Below, one piece after another: positions 42,803 through 51,539 of a DNA stretch of 64,000 nt. The translations under genes were made by a program, and so were the position numbers. Source of the stretch: Trebonia sp963773105 (GTDB lineage: Bacteria > Actinomycetota > Actinomycetes > Streptosporangiales > Streptosporangiaceae); the NCBI GenBank assembly GCA_963773105.1, contig CAVZAA010000005.1, forward strand, positions 248,001 through 312,000, given 5' to 3'. Position 1 is the first letter of the stretch; every line of letters begins with the position of its first letter. The notes below the pieces were generated by a model that did no database searches, was not told the DNA's origin, and saw only the letters and a list, made by a program, of their open reading frames with translations.

Positions 42803-43840
42803 TTAGAAGTCCGCGTCGAAGGCGACCTCCCCGGTGACGCCCACCTGGTACGCGGAGACGCGGCGCTCGAAGAAGTTAGACAGTTCCTGGACGTCCTGCA
42901 GGTTCATGAACGCGAGCGGGTTGGCGGCGCCGTAAAGCGGCTCGAGGCCGAGCTGGGCGAGCCTCCGGTCAGCCACGTGCTCCAGGTAGCCGCGCATGTC
43001 CGCCAGGGACAGCCCCGCCACCCCCTGCCCGAGCAGGTCCTCGGCGAACTGCGCCTCGCACTCGACCGCCTCCGCCAGCATCTCGCGGACCTGCCGGGCC
43101 AGTTCGTCGTCGAACAACTCGGGTTCCTCGGCCCGGACCACCTCGACGACGTCGAAGGCGAACGCCATGTGCATCGATTCGTCGCGGAACACCCAGTTAG
43201 TGCCGGACGCGAGGCCGTTGAGCAGGCCGCGCGACCGCAGGAAGTAGACGTAGGCGAACGCGCCGTAGAAGAACAGGCCCTCGATGCAGGCGGCGAAGCA
43301 GATCAGGTTGAGCAGGAACGCGCGCCGGTCGCCGGCCGTGCGCAGCTCGCGCAGCTCATGCAGCGAATTGATCCACTTGAAGCAGAACTCGGCCTTGCGC
43401 GCGATGGAGGGGATGTTCTCGACCGCGTCGAACGCCTGCGCCCGTTCCCTCTCGTCGGGCACGTAGGTATCGAGCAGGTTGAGGTAGAACTGCACGTGCA
43501 CAGCCTCCTCGAACAGCTGCCTGGACAGGTAGAGCCGGCCCTCGGGACAGTTGACGTGCTGGTACAGGTTGAGTACGAGGTTGTTGGCGACGATGGTGTC
43601 GCCGGTGGCGAAGAACGCGACCAGCCGCGAGACCAGGTGCCGCTCGGCCGGCGACAGGCGGGTCAGGTCGGCCAGGTCTGAGTGCAGATCCACCTCCTCG
43701 ACCGTCCAGGTGTTCTTGATCGCGTCGCGGAACCGGTCGTAGAACATCGGGTACCGTATCGGCCGCAGGGTCAGGTCCATGCCGGGGTCGAGGAGCATGG
43801 CGCCGGCCAGGTTATTGGCGGCGGTAGTCGTGGTGGTCAC
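42803..43840 (-). CDS. nrdB: Class Ia ribonucleotide reductase small subunit
   Basis: A 345-aa diiron protein carrying the tyrosyl radical. The ligand motif is visible as LFEEAVHVQFYLNLLD, with Glu, His and the radical Tyr at spacing +3 and +7. Further ligands lie in FRDESMHMAFAFD, and the C-terminus has NPLAFMNLQDVQELSNFFERR. Start GTG 43840 overlaps the nrdA stop as GTGA, so the subunits are translationally coupled. The operon sits behind a cobalamin riboswitch. Confidence 0.95.
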   Translation of the reverse strand: MTTTTTAANNLAGAMLLDPGMDLTLRPIRYPMFYDRFRDAIKNTWTVEEVDLHSDLADLTRLSPAERHLVSRLVAFFATGDTIVANNLVLNLYQHVNCPEGRLYLSRQLFEEAVHVQFYLNLLDTYVPDERERAQAFDAVENIPSIARKAEFCFKWINSLHELRELRTAGDRRAFLLNLICFAACIEGLFFYGAFAYVYFLRSRGLLNGLASGTNWVFRDESMHMAFAFDVVEVVRAEEPELFDDELARQVREMLAEAVECEAQFAEDLLGQGVAGLSLADMRGYLEHVADRRLAQLGLEPLYGAANPLAFMNLQDVQELSNFFERRVSAYQVGVTGEVAFDADF

Positions 43841-46315
43841 TGGCAGGCCTCACAGGTCTCGGGGTTCTCAAGCGAGCATGCCGGGGCGGCGGTGACACCG
43901 GCGGCCGGGTCGTCGGCGGCGGTCCGGTTGGCCTCGGCGTCGGACGCCGCGACGGCGACGGTCGCCTGCTGGATCCGGGTAGCGGGCCTTGAGCGCAGGT
44001 AGTAGGTGGTCTTCAGGCCGCTCTTCCAGGCGTGCAGGTACATCGAGGAGAGCTTGCCGATGGTCGGCGCGGCCATGAACAAGTTGAGCGACTGGCTCTG
44101 GTCGATGAACGGCGCCCGGGCGGCGGCCAGGTCGATCAGCGCGCGCTGCGGCAGCTCCCAGGCGGTACGGAACAGCCGCCGGGTCTCCTCCGGCAGCGCG
44201 GCGATGCCCTGGACCGAGCCCTCGGCCCGCTTGATCGCCTCCCGGACCTCGTGGTTCCACAGCCCCTGGGCCTTCAGCTCCGCCACCAGGGCGGTGTTGA
44301 TCTGAAGGAACTCGCCGGACATGGTCTCGCGCTTGAACAGGTTGGAGACCTGCGGCTCGATGCACTCGTAGCAGCCCGCGATCGAGGCGATGGTGGCGGT
44401 CGGGGCGATCGCGATCAGCAGCGAGTTGCGCAGCCCGGTCTGGCTGACCCGCTTGCGCAGCGTCGACCAGCGGGCCTGCTGGGTCACCTCGACGTCCCAC
44501 AGGTCGGGCTGCAGGTCGCCCCGGGCGGCCCGGGTCCGGCCGAACGCAGGATGCGGCCCGTGCTCTTCGGCCAGGTCGGCCGAGGCCTCGAGCGCGGTCA
44601 GGTAGATCTCCTCGGCGATCCGCACGGACAGCTCGGACGCCTCGGGCGAGTCGAACGACAGCCGGAGCGCGAAGAAGACGTCCTGCAGGCCCATCACTCC
44701 CAGGCCGACCGGCCGCCAGCCCGGGTTGGACGCCGCGGCCTGCTCGCTGGGGTAGAAGGTCCGGTCGATGACCCGGTCGAGGAACGGCACCGCGGTGCGG
44801 ACGGTCTGGCGGAGCTTGGCCCAGTCGACCTGGCGGCCGCCTTCCTGGTCGAGCATCAGGTGCTGGGCCAGGTTGATCGAGCCGAGGTTGCAGACGGCGG
44901 TCTCGGCGTCGGTGGTCACCTCGGTGATCTCGGTGCACAGGTTCGACAGGTGCACCACGTTCCCGCCGTCGGCGGTCTGGTTGCACTTGGCGTTGCTGGC
45001 GTCCTTGAATGTCATCCAGCCATTGCCGGTCTGCGCCAGCGTGCGCATCATCTTGCCGTAGAGGTCGCGGGCGCTGACCTGGCGCACGTAGCGGCCGTCC
45101 GCCTCGGCCTCCCGGTAGGCCGCGTCGAACGCGTCGCCCCACAGGTCGGGCAGCGTGGGCACCTCGTCCGGGTCGATCAGCGACCACATCTCGTCCGCTT
45201 CGACCCGGCGCATGAACTCGTCCGGGATCCAGTTGGCCAGGTTCAGGTTGTGGGTCCGCCGCGCCTCCTCGCCGGTGTTGTCCTTGAGCTCGAGGAACTC
45301 CTCGACGTCGGGGTGCCAGGGCTCCAGGTAGACGCAGGCCGCGCCCTTGCGGCGGCCGCCCTGGTTCACCGCCGCGACCGAGGCGTCGAGCGTCCGCAGG
45401 AACGGCACGATCCCGTTGGACGCGCCGTTGGTGCCGCGGATCAGCGCGCCGCGGGAACGGACCCGCGACCAGGCGATGCCGATGCCGCCGGAGAACTTGC
45501 TCAACCGGGCCACCTGCGCGTACCGGTCGTAGATGGAGCCCAGGTCGTCGAGCGGCGAGTCGACCAGGAAGCAGGAGGACATCTGCGGGTGGCTGGTGCC
45601 CGAGTTGAACAGCGTTGGCGAGCTGGGCAGGTAGGCGAGCCGAGGACATCAACCGGTAGAACCCGATCGCCTCCGACGCCGTCCGGGACAGCCCGCAGGC
45701 CACCCGGAGCAGGAAGTACTGGGGGGTCTCGAGCACCAGGCGGGTGGACGGGTGGCGCAGCAGGTAGCGGTCGTAGACGGTCTTGATGCCGAAGTACTCG
45801 AACTCCCGGTCCGCCCTGGGCGCGATCGCGTCGTCAAGCTTGCGCGCGTTGTCCTTGACGAACGCCGCCGTCTGGTCGCCGATCAGCCCCTCGGCGTGGC
45901 CGAGGCCGACCGACTGGCTGAACGACGCGATGCCCTGCCCGCGCACTTCCTTGTCGATGTACCCGGCCAGCAGGCGGGCGGCGAGCCGCGAGTACTGCGG
46001 TTCCTCGCCGGTCATCTCGGCCGCAGTCTGGATCGACAGCAGGTCAAGTTCGGCGGTGGTGGCGCCGTCGTACAGCCCGCTAATGGTCTTGGTCGCGACC
46101 CGCAGCGGATCGACCTCGTCCAGTTCGTCCGCGCAGCGCTGGACGGCGCGGACGATCTTGTTCACGTCGACCGGCTCGGATTCGCCGTTCCGCTTCCGCA
46201 CCCGCATGCCCGCAGACGCTGGTCTCACCGGACTTACTTGCGTCCCTGGCCCGCCGGGCCCGGCGGGCTTGGCTCGACTTACGGGCCCCCCGGGCTTGGC
46301 ATCGGTAACCGTCAT
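43837..46315 (-). CDS. nrdA: Class Ia ribonucleotide reductase large subunit, frameshifted
   Basis: The gene starts at ATG 46315 behind GAGGAGAG. The first part (ATP-cone VRKRNGESEPVDVNKIVRAVQRCADELDE, then ATKTISGLYDGATTAELDLL) runs to FYRLMSS. The frame breaks at about 45637-45642, and the rest continues as RLAYLPSSPTLFNSGTSHPQMSSCFLV. Catalytic residues are present: Cys in SSCFLV and AVCNLGSINL, NLCTEI for the thiyl site, and the C-terminal redox pair CEACQ. Corrected length is about 826 aa. A true loss of nrdA is unlikely, so this is probably an assembly error, although a class II enzyme elsewhere could cover a loss. Confidence 0.92.
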
Positions 46316-46383
46316 CGCTCTCCTCGCGAGCTCGCTCCGAAGGCCCCAGGCCCCGCGACCACGCGACGAAGACGGCATCTGCC

Positions 46384-46461
46384 GCAGGCGGCCGCCTGCA
46401 GCTACCGTGCTCGTCAGTCGTCCCGCGCGACCGGAGCCGCCGCGCGCGGTGTCGCGCGCGG
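46384..46461 (-). promoter_or_regulatory. Palindromes in the nrdA leader (possible expression platform)
   Basis: Between the riboswitch and nrdA lie a 16-bp perfect palindrome (GCAGGCGGCCGCCTGC, 46384-46399) and a 9-bp hairpin (CCGCGCGCG 46440-46448 / CGCGCGCGG 46453-46461, loop four bases). The latter directly abuts the 3' end of the cobalamin aptamer and could form the terminator or sequestering stem controlled by it. Confidence 0.5.
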
Positions 46462-46680
46462 TGCGCTGGCAGGTCTTCGGACTCACGGGCGCAGCGTCGC
46501 CGTTGACGCTTCCTACCGGCCGTCGCTTCCCAGGCTGATCAGGCCCAGTGCTGTTCCCGCCGCGCGCCTGCGCGCACGACTGGGACGGCTGTCGTTCCCG
46601 TTCACCGCTGCGGGGCAGTCCCGGATTCACACCGGCTTCCCTGTTACCTCCGCGGACGGTTAGTCCGCGGAACCAGCTGC
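46462..46680 (-). promoter_or_regulatory. Cobalamin (AdoCbl) riboswitch upstream of nrdAB
   Basis: Read on the minus strand, the leader contains GGGAAGCCGGTGTGAATCCG, GGACTGCCCCGCAGCGGTGA and, near the 3' end, GAGTCCGAAGACCTGCCAG, the conserved core of the cobalamin aptamer. Such a riboswitch is known to control the class Ia nrdABS operon of Streptomyces coelicolor, shutting it off when B12 is available for the class II enzyme. The same logic is expected here. Boundaries are approximate. Confidence 0.93.
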
Positions 46681-46688
46681 GTGCAACA

Positions 46689-46698
46689 CCATATATGG
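46689..46698. promoter_or_regulatory. CCATATATGG palindrome in the nrd leader region
   Basis: A perfect 10-bp dyad within ACACCATATATGGAG, next to the cobalamin aptamer. It resembles half of the NrdR-box consensus (ACACWATATATWGTGT), the repressor site of ribonucleotide reductase operons, but only one such box is visible. Confidence 0.35.
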
Positions 46699-46782
46699 AG
46701 CGCGCTTGGATTCCGAGCACCACATGTCGTGTCGGCGTGTCGTCGAATGTCTCGGCGCGCCCCTCTCGTGGAGTGCGTTCAG

Positions 46783-46909
46783 CTTCCTATCACTTCTAAC
46801 CATTTTTTTCGTCTTCCTATCACTTCTGACAACTTTTGCGCCCGATTTGTCCGTATTTCGTGGTCAGAACTGATAGAGAGATGGAGAATTGGTCAAAACT
46901 GATAGAAAG
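46783..46909. repeat. Four-copy motif array upstream of the nrd operon
   Basis: CTTCCTATCACTTCTAACC (46783-46801) and CTTCCTATCACTTCTGAC (46813-46830) are direct copies 30 bases apart. GGTCAGAACTGATAGAGAG (46862-46880) and GGTCAAAACTGATAGAAAG (46891-46909) are inverted copies 29 bases apart. The shared core is CTATCA(C/G)TTCTGAC. The region is AT-rich for this genome and contains TTTTTTT. The symmetric layout looks like an operator or protein-loading array. Whether it serves nrdA (to the left) or is a relic is unknown. Confidence 0.75.
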
Positions 46910-47005
46910 ACGAGGTCGATTCGCGGGAAGTGGCGGGGCTGCCGGGGCTGGCGTGTCAGAGAGTCCTGGGTGGGACGGCGCCGGGCCGGGCCATGTCGGG
47001 CGGCG

Positions 47006-48235
47006 TTACTCGGCCGACGTGCCGGCATCCATGCCCGGCATGCCGTGCATGCCGTGCATGCCATGCGTTCCACGGTGCGCGTGCCCGGCCGCGGCGTCGG
47101 CCGGCTCGGGCTTGCCGCCCATCATCCGCAGCATCGCGCGGCCGCCGGTGCGGGTGAACCTGACGATCAGGGCGGCCGCCAGGATCAGGAAGACGATGTT
47201 GAGCCAGGTCGTGTAGTCCCACGACACGCCCTGGTCGGGGATCTTCGCGGTGGCCGGGCTCGGGATCAGGCCGAGGCCGCCGAAGGCCAGCTCGACCACG
47301 TACCCGGCGAACGCCATCGCCGCGAAGAAGGTGCCGAGCAGGAACGCCGCCATCCTCCGTCCGTAGTACTTGCGGTAGATGTTCAGGATCGGGGCGATGA
47401 TCAGGTCGGCGAAGATGAACGCGACCACCCCGCCGAAGCTGATCCCGCCCTTCCACAGCACCACCGCCAGCGGCACGTTCCCGATCGAGCAGACGAACGA
47501 GATGATCGCGACGACCGGGCCGATCAGCGGGCCCCACAGCTTCGCGGCGAGCGGGTGGCCGGAGAAGAAGAACGACTGCCAGAAGCTGTCGGGCACCCAG
47601 GCGGCGATCGCGCCCGCCACGAACAGGCCGATCACCAGATCGCGGATGATCGCGGCCCATTCCATGACGAACACGTGGCTGACAGAGGTGAAGCCCTCGC
47701 CGGAGAACAGCCGTCTCGCGAACGAGCCCTCCCGCTGGATGGACATGTCCATCGCCGCGTGCCCTTCCATCGAGCCGGCCAGGCCGAGGTCGGCCTGCTC
47801 GCGGGCCGACCTGAGCAGCCGGTCGCGCAGGAAGATGCGGAATAGCACGGCGATGGCGACGATCATGACCGGGCCGCCGACGAACTCGGCCACCGTGAAC
47901 TGCCAGCCCATCAAGAGTGCGAGGATCACGCCGAGCTCGATCACCAGGTTGGTCGAGGCGATCTCGAACGCCATCGCGGCGGTGAAGTCGGCGCCCTTGC
48001 GGAACAGCGTCCGGGCAAGGGCCACCGCGGCGTACGAGCACGAGGACGACGCCGCGCCCAGCCCGGCGGCGACCGCGAGCGTGCGCGGCCGCGCATCGCC
48101 CAGCAGCCTGACGATGGTGGATCTGCGCACCACCGCCTGGATCACGGCCGACAGCGCGAACCCCAGGATCAGCGCCCAGGTAATCTCCCAGGTCATGGAT
48201 CCGGTGATGGACAGCGCGTGGATCACCGCATGCAT
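47006..48235 (-). CDS. DUF318/ArsP-type permease with Met/His-rich tail
   Basis: A 409-aa membrane protein with about eight to ten helices. The family core is seen twice: ASSSCSYAAVALARTLFRKGADFTAAMAFEIASTNLVIELG in the first half and FVCSIGNVPLAVVLWKGGISFGGVVAFIFADLI in the second. It ends in a metal-binding-like tail (GTHGMHGMHGMPGMDAG). DUF318 permeases include organoarsenical and other exporters. The CsoR-like site upstream and the Met/His tail suggest copper or another soft metal (inference). A further segment, MSIQREGSFARRLFSGEGF, forms a cytoplasmic loop. Confidence 0.85.
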   Translation of the reverse strand: MHAVIHALSITGSMTWEITWALILGFALSAVIQAVVRRSTIVRLLGDARPRTLAVAAGLGAASSSCSYAAVALARTLFRKGADFTAAMAFEIASTNLVIELGVILALLMGWQFTVAEFVGGPVMIVAIAVLFRIFLRDRLLRSAREQADLGLAGSMEGHAAMDMSIQREGSFARRLFSGEGFTSVSHVFVMEWAAIIRDLVIGLFVAGAIAAWVPDSFWQSFFFSGHPLAAKLWGPLIGPVVAIISFVCSIGNVPLAVVLWKGGISFGGVVAFIFADLIIAPILNIYRKYYGRRMAAFLLGTFFAAMAFAGYVVELAFGGLGLIPSPATAKIPDQGVSWDYTTWLNIVFLILAAALIVRFTRTGGRAMLRMMGGKPEPADAAAGHAHRGTHGMHGMHGMPGMDAGTSAE

Positions 48236-48276
48236 GCCCGTCGACCTCCCCCGCCCGTCCGCCAGTCACACCAACT

Positions 48277-48293
48277 ATACCCCCGTAGGGTAT
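48277..48293. promoter_or_regulatory. CsoR-like copper operator
   Basis: ATACCCCCGTAGGGTAT has perfect 6-bp arms (ATACCC/GGGTAT) around a five-base centre and matches the G/C-tract dyad of actinobacterial CsoR sites. It lies 42 bases before the permease start. No csoR gene is visible in the window. Confidence 0.7.
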
Positions 48294-48383
48294 CTGACAC
48301 GGCGGAGGTGAGGGGGGTGACTGCGGGGGCCGACCGGGTGTTTACTGACGCCGACAACGACCGGACAGTTGGAGTGACTGACC

Positions 48384-48899
48384 ATGTCGGCCTCGCAGTG
48401 GCACAAGTTCTACACGGCCAGCATCGCGGCAACACCTGGCGTCCTGTTCGAACTCCTGGCCGATATGCCGAACTACGGACGATGGCTGCCGGGCTCGCAG
48501 GCGTTCGGCAACACTACTGACATCGACCCCTATCCCGTCCGCCTCGGCAGCCGCTATCACGACGGCAAGCCGGGTGAGCCAGGGAAAGATTGGTGGGGCA
48601 CCGTCACCGGATTCCAGCCGCCCGGGGCGCTGGATTTCCATCATGTCATTCACGTCCCGCAGGCACGGGCAACGGTCGACGTCCACATCCATTACTCACT
48701 CGAGCGGGACGACGACCGCACCACGGTGACCCGATGGCTGGTCCTGGACATCTCGATGCCCCTCATCCTCCGCCCCCTGCGGCGGGCGATCACCAGCAGC
48801 TTCGATCGAGAGAACGTGCGAACGATGGCCGCTCTCAGGGCATACGCCGAGGCTTCGGCAACGCTAAAACCAGGGTCCGTTCGGGAGGAAAGTTCTTGA
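48384..48899 (+). CDS. SRPBCC-family protein
   Basis: A 171-aa START-like protein. The opening WHKFYTASIAATPGVLFELLADMPNYGRWLPGSQAFG is the standard first strand and helix pair, followed by a long beta-sheet (VTGFQPPGALDFHHVIHVPQARATVDVHIHYSLERDDDRTTVTRWLVLDI) and the closing helix RAITSSFDRENVRTMAALRAYAEA. These proteins bind hydrophobic ligands. The last 65 bases overlap the 3' end of the convergent TetR gene and include repeat copy d, which forms the tail of both reading frames. Confidence 0.85.
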   Translation: MSASQWHKFYTASIAATPGVLFELLADMPNYGRWLPGSQAFGNTTDIDPYPVRLGSRYHDGKPGEPGKDWWGTVTGFQPPGALDFHHVIHVPQARATVDVHIHYSLERDDDRTTVTRWLVLDISMPLILRPLRRAITSSFDRENVRTMAALRAYAEASATLKPGSVREESS

Positions 48900-49509
48900 T
48901 CTTGCTCCCCGACGGACCGGGGGTTGCCCGGAGGTAGCCGATGGCCAGGTCGAGCGCGGCTTCGAGGGGGGTGGTGTCCCCGGTGGACATCAGCATGACC
49001 ACCCCGCCCTGAATCCCGGCGACTATCGCCGCCGCCGTGCGCACGGCATCGAGGTCCGGGGAGATCTCGCCGGCCGCCTGCATAGACCTGACGCCCGCGG
49101 CGATCTCCGCCTGCCACTGGCCCATCAGTTCGGTCACCACCGCCTGAGCGCCGGGGGTGGCGCGCCCGAGCTGCGTGGTGAGGGCGCTGAGCGGGCACCG
49201 CTGCCCCTGCTCGCGGTAGCGGGCGACCACCGCGTCGCGCCACGCCAGCCACGACGCCCATGACGTCAGGTCGCCGAGCTGCGGCTGCTGGTCAGCCAGC
49301 ACGCGGTCGGCCTCATAGCGCGCCACCGCCAGCAGGAGCTGCTCGCGGCCCTCGGGGAAATAGTGGAAGAGCTGGCTCTTGCTCGTCCTGGTCCTGACCC
49401 GGATGTCGTCCAGCGTCGCCGTCACCCCGTTCTCGCGGATCTCGGCCGACGCGCCCTGGATGATCCGGTCACGGGTGGCGGCGCCCTTCGGCGTCAGCTT
49501 CGCGCTCAT
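48835..49509 (-). CDS. TetR-family regulator
   Basis: A 224-aa regulator from ATG 49509. The HTH is KGAATRDRIIQGASAEIRENGVTATLDDIRVRTRTSKSQLFHYFPEGREQLL, and the C-terminal domain is of the common TetR_C_33/LmrA-like type with LTTQLGRATPGAQAVVTELMGQWQAEIAAGVRSMQAAGEI. It is divergent from an SDR gene, with a palindrome in between. The last 25 residues (GSKIKNFPPERTLVLALP) come from repeat copy d and are probably not part of the fold. Confidence 0.9.
   Translation of the reverse strand: MSAKLTPKGAATRDRIIQGASAEIRENGVTATLDDIRVRTRTSKSQLFHYFPEGREQLLLAVARYEADRVLADQQPQLGDLTSWASWLAWRDAVVARYREQGQRCPLSALTTQLGRATPGAQAVVTELMGQWQAEIAAGVRSMQAAGEISPDLDAVRTAAAIVAGIQGGVVMLMSTGDTTPLEAALDLAIGYLRATPGPSGSKIKNFPPERTLVLALPKPRRMP
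48870..48922. repeat. GGTCCGTTCG-type palindromic repeat, copy d
   Basis: CCAGGGTCCGTTCGGGAGGA followed by AAG, and on the other side TCCCCGACGGACCGG, form an imperfect hairpin. It spans the stop codon of the SRPBCC gene and lies inside the frame of the convergent TetR gene, suggesting that it inserted at or created these 3' ends. Confidence 0.65.
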
Positions 49510-49526
49510 GCCCGCACTCCATTTCT

Positions 49527-49542
49527 TGGACTTGCGAGTCCA
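49527..49542. promoter_or_regulatory. TetR operator palindrome
   Basis: TGGACTTGCGAGTCCA, perfect 6-bp arms with a TGCG centre, 17 bases before the tetR start and 63 before the SDR start. It matches the TGGACT-N4-AGTCCA form common for this TetR subgroup and probably controls both genes. Confidence 0.8.
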
Positions 49543-49604
49543 TTTTATCGCAGGCACAGTGGGACCAGTGCTGTGACGGGCCTGTTTCGCTAAGGAGAAC
49601 TGAC

Positions 49605-50360
49605 ATGACCGCACGTTTGCAGGGCCGGACCGCCTTGGTCACCGGCTCGACCGACGGCATCGGCGCCGGGATCGCTCGCGCGCTGGCCGACGAGGGCGCA
49701 TTCGTCGTCGTCAGCGGCCGCAACGCAGACAGGGGCGAGAAGGTGGTGGCCGAGATCGGCGAGCGCGGCGGCGCGGCCACCTTCGTGGGCGCCGACCTGG
49801 CCGGCGACGGCGCTGCCGTCCGCGAACTCGCGGACGCGGCGCAGGCTGCGGCCGGCGGGCCGCTTGACATCCTGGTCAACAACGCCGCGATGCTCATCGC
49901 GCCAGGGCCGACGGCCGAGATCGGCGAGGATCTGATCGACGGCGCGCTGGCGGTGAACGTGAAGTCGGTCATCCTGCTCACCGGGCTGATCGCCCCGGGC
50001 ATGGCCGCCCGCGGCAACGGCGCGATCGTCAACGTCGGCTCGATCAACGGTCTTGTCGGGATGGGCGGGTCCGCCCTGTACGGCGCGACCAAGGCCGCGA
50101 TTCACTCGCTGACCAAGTCCTGGGCGGCGGAGTACGGGCCGTCGGGCGTGCGGGTCAACACCATCGCGCCGGGCCCGACGATGACCGACCGGAACGCGGC
50201 CTTCGCCGACCGCATCGCCCCGATCGTCGGGCGGGCGCCGTCGCGCCGCATGGGTACCACCAACGAGGTCGGGCAAGTAGTGGTGTTCCTCGCCAGCGAC
50301 GAGGCGTCCCACGTGCACGGCGCTACCCTGTCGGTCGACGGCGGTCTCAGCGCCATCTGA
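49605..50360 (+). CDS. Short-chain dehydrogenase/reductase
   Basis: A 251-aa NAD(P)-dependent oxidoreductase. The cofactor motif is TGSTDGIGAGIARALADEG, NNAA follows in LDILVNNAAMLI, and the catalytic triad is visible as NVGSINGLVGMGGSALYGATKAA (Ser, Tyr, Lys). The C-terminus VVVFLASDEASHVHGATLSVDGGLS is typical. It starts behind AAGGAGA, divergent from a TetR gene that likely regulates it. Confidence 0.93.
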   Translation: MTARLQGRTALVTGSTDGIGAGIARALADEGAFVVVSGRNADRGEKVVAEIGERGGAATFVGADLAGDGAAVRELADAAQAAAGGPLDILVNNAAMLIAPGPTAEIGEDLIDGALAVNVKSVILLTGLIAPGMAARGNGAIVNVGSINGLVGMGGSALYGATKAAIHSLTKSWAAEYGPSGVRVNTIAPGPTMTDRNAAFADRIAPIVGRAPSRRMGTTNEVGQVVVFLASDEASHVHGATLSVDGGLSAI

Positions 50361-50441
50361 CCTGACGCTTATCACCGGCCCGCTAGAGTGGACGGACATC
50401 TTGCCCCTCTAGCGGGCGCCGCCCGAGGCGAGGAAACGGTT

Positions 50442-51527
50442 ATGTGCCCGATGCCCGGAGATGATGTGACGCCCTCCGTTATGCCAGCGCCCCGGCCCTC
50501 CCATCACTCGGGTCCGGGCTACGTGGCGAACCCCAAGGCACCCGACTTCGAACCGGGAGAGCACCTGAGAGGCGCCGCGGCACGGTGGCTCAACCTGGTT
50601 CCGGCCGAACACCGCCACGATGGCCCGGAATCGGAGCAGGATGCCCTGGAGACCCTGCGCGACCACACCCGCAGCGCCCGTGATCATCCGCTCCGGGCCC
50701 TGTGGGCGGCCCATCGCCACCTGAGCGACCCGGTGCCCGCGGTCCGGATCGCGGCGCTCGTGCTCGCCTCGGAGGCGCTGTGGTGGCTGGGGCGTTTCGA
50801 GGACGCGCGCGTGGCCGCCCAGGCGGCGGCCGACGCCGATCCGGCGTCCGACCAGGCGCTGTGGCGCCTCGCGGTCGCGCTGTACCGCCTTGGTCGATTC
50901 GAGGAGGCGGGCGAGCGCCTCGATGACCTGCTGAAATTGGCCGGTCGGTTCGCTCCCGGGTGGGCGCTCCGGGGGCAGGTCAAGGTCTGGCTCGACGCGG
51001 GCAACCCGAAGGCGGGGCGGGCCGACTTCGCCGCCGCGGCCGAGCTGCCCTCCGATTCTGGCACCTGGGTGGTGCCGCACCGGATGGTCGGCGCTGAGTT
51101 CAAGGCGGCGGTTGACGCGCAGATCAGGGTTCACGACGCCGAGACCGGCGGTTCCTCCGGCGAGCCGGTGGACGTGACCCTGCTGCCGGACAAGTCGCGG
51201 GTCGAGCGGGGTGTGGACCCGGATAGCCGCTGGCATCTGGAAGGGCCCAGCACCGGCGGTGGCGATACGGACAGTCAGTTCGGCCAGCTGGGCGGGGACT
51301 TCGCCGCGGGGGCACGCTCGCGCGTCGCCTTCGGTGACAGGTTCGTGCTTTACCAGCGGAACATCGAGAACCTGTGCCGGGACAGGGCGGCCCTGCGCGA
51401 GGAGATCCGCAAGTCGGTGGCCGAGCTCTTCGACGCGGCTCTCGAGTCCCGCGCGGAGATAGCGATCAAGGGCGCGCCCGAGCAGCACGCCGAGGGGGCG
51501 AACGTCCCTGGGGACGAGGACCGCTAG
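50442..51527 (+). CDS. TPR protein with a degenerate zincin-like C-terminal domain
   Basis: A 361-aa protein. The middle (residues about 85-200) has TPR-like helices (ALWWLGRFEDARVAAQAAADADPASDQALWRLAVALYRLGRFEEAGERL). The C-terminus, RFVLYQRNIENLCRDRAALREEIRKSVAELFD, strongly resembles PF06262-type small metallopeptidases (xLYRxNIExxxxxxxxLxxEIRxTVLHExGHxxG), but the zinc motif HExxH is replaced by ELFDAALES, so it should not be a protease. ATG 50442 has GAGGCGAGGAAA upstream. Function unknown; a pseudo-enzyme or binding role is inferred. Confidence 0.78.
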   Translation: MCPMPGDDVTPSVMPAPRPSHHSGPGYVANPKAPDFEPGEHLRGAAARWLNLVPAEHRHDGPESEQDALETLRDHTRSARDHPLRALWAAHRHLSDPVPAVRIAALVLASEALWWLGRFEDARVAAQAAADADPASDQALWRLAVALYRLGRFEEAGERLDDLLKLAGRFAPGWALRGQVKVWLDAGNPKAGRADFAAAAELPSDSGTWVVPHRMVGAEFKAAVDAQIRVHDAETGGSSGEPVDVTLLPDKSRVERGVDPDSRWHLEGPSTGGGDTDSQFGQLGGDFAAGARSRVAFGDRFVLYQRNIENLCRDRAALREEIRKSVAELFDAALESRAEIAIKGAPEQHAEGANVPGDEDR

Positions 51528-51539
51528 CGGCCGCCTACC

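Noticed and set aside
46783..46909. Short CRISPR-like array
   Set aside because: The copies are in two inverted pairs, with no constant spacer-repeat pattern, and no cas genes are nearby.
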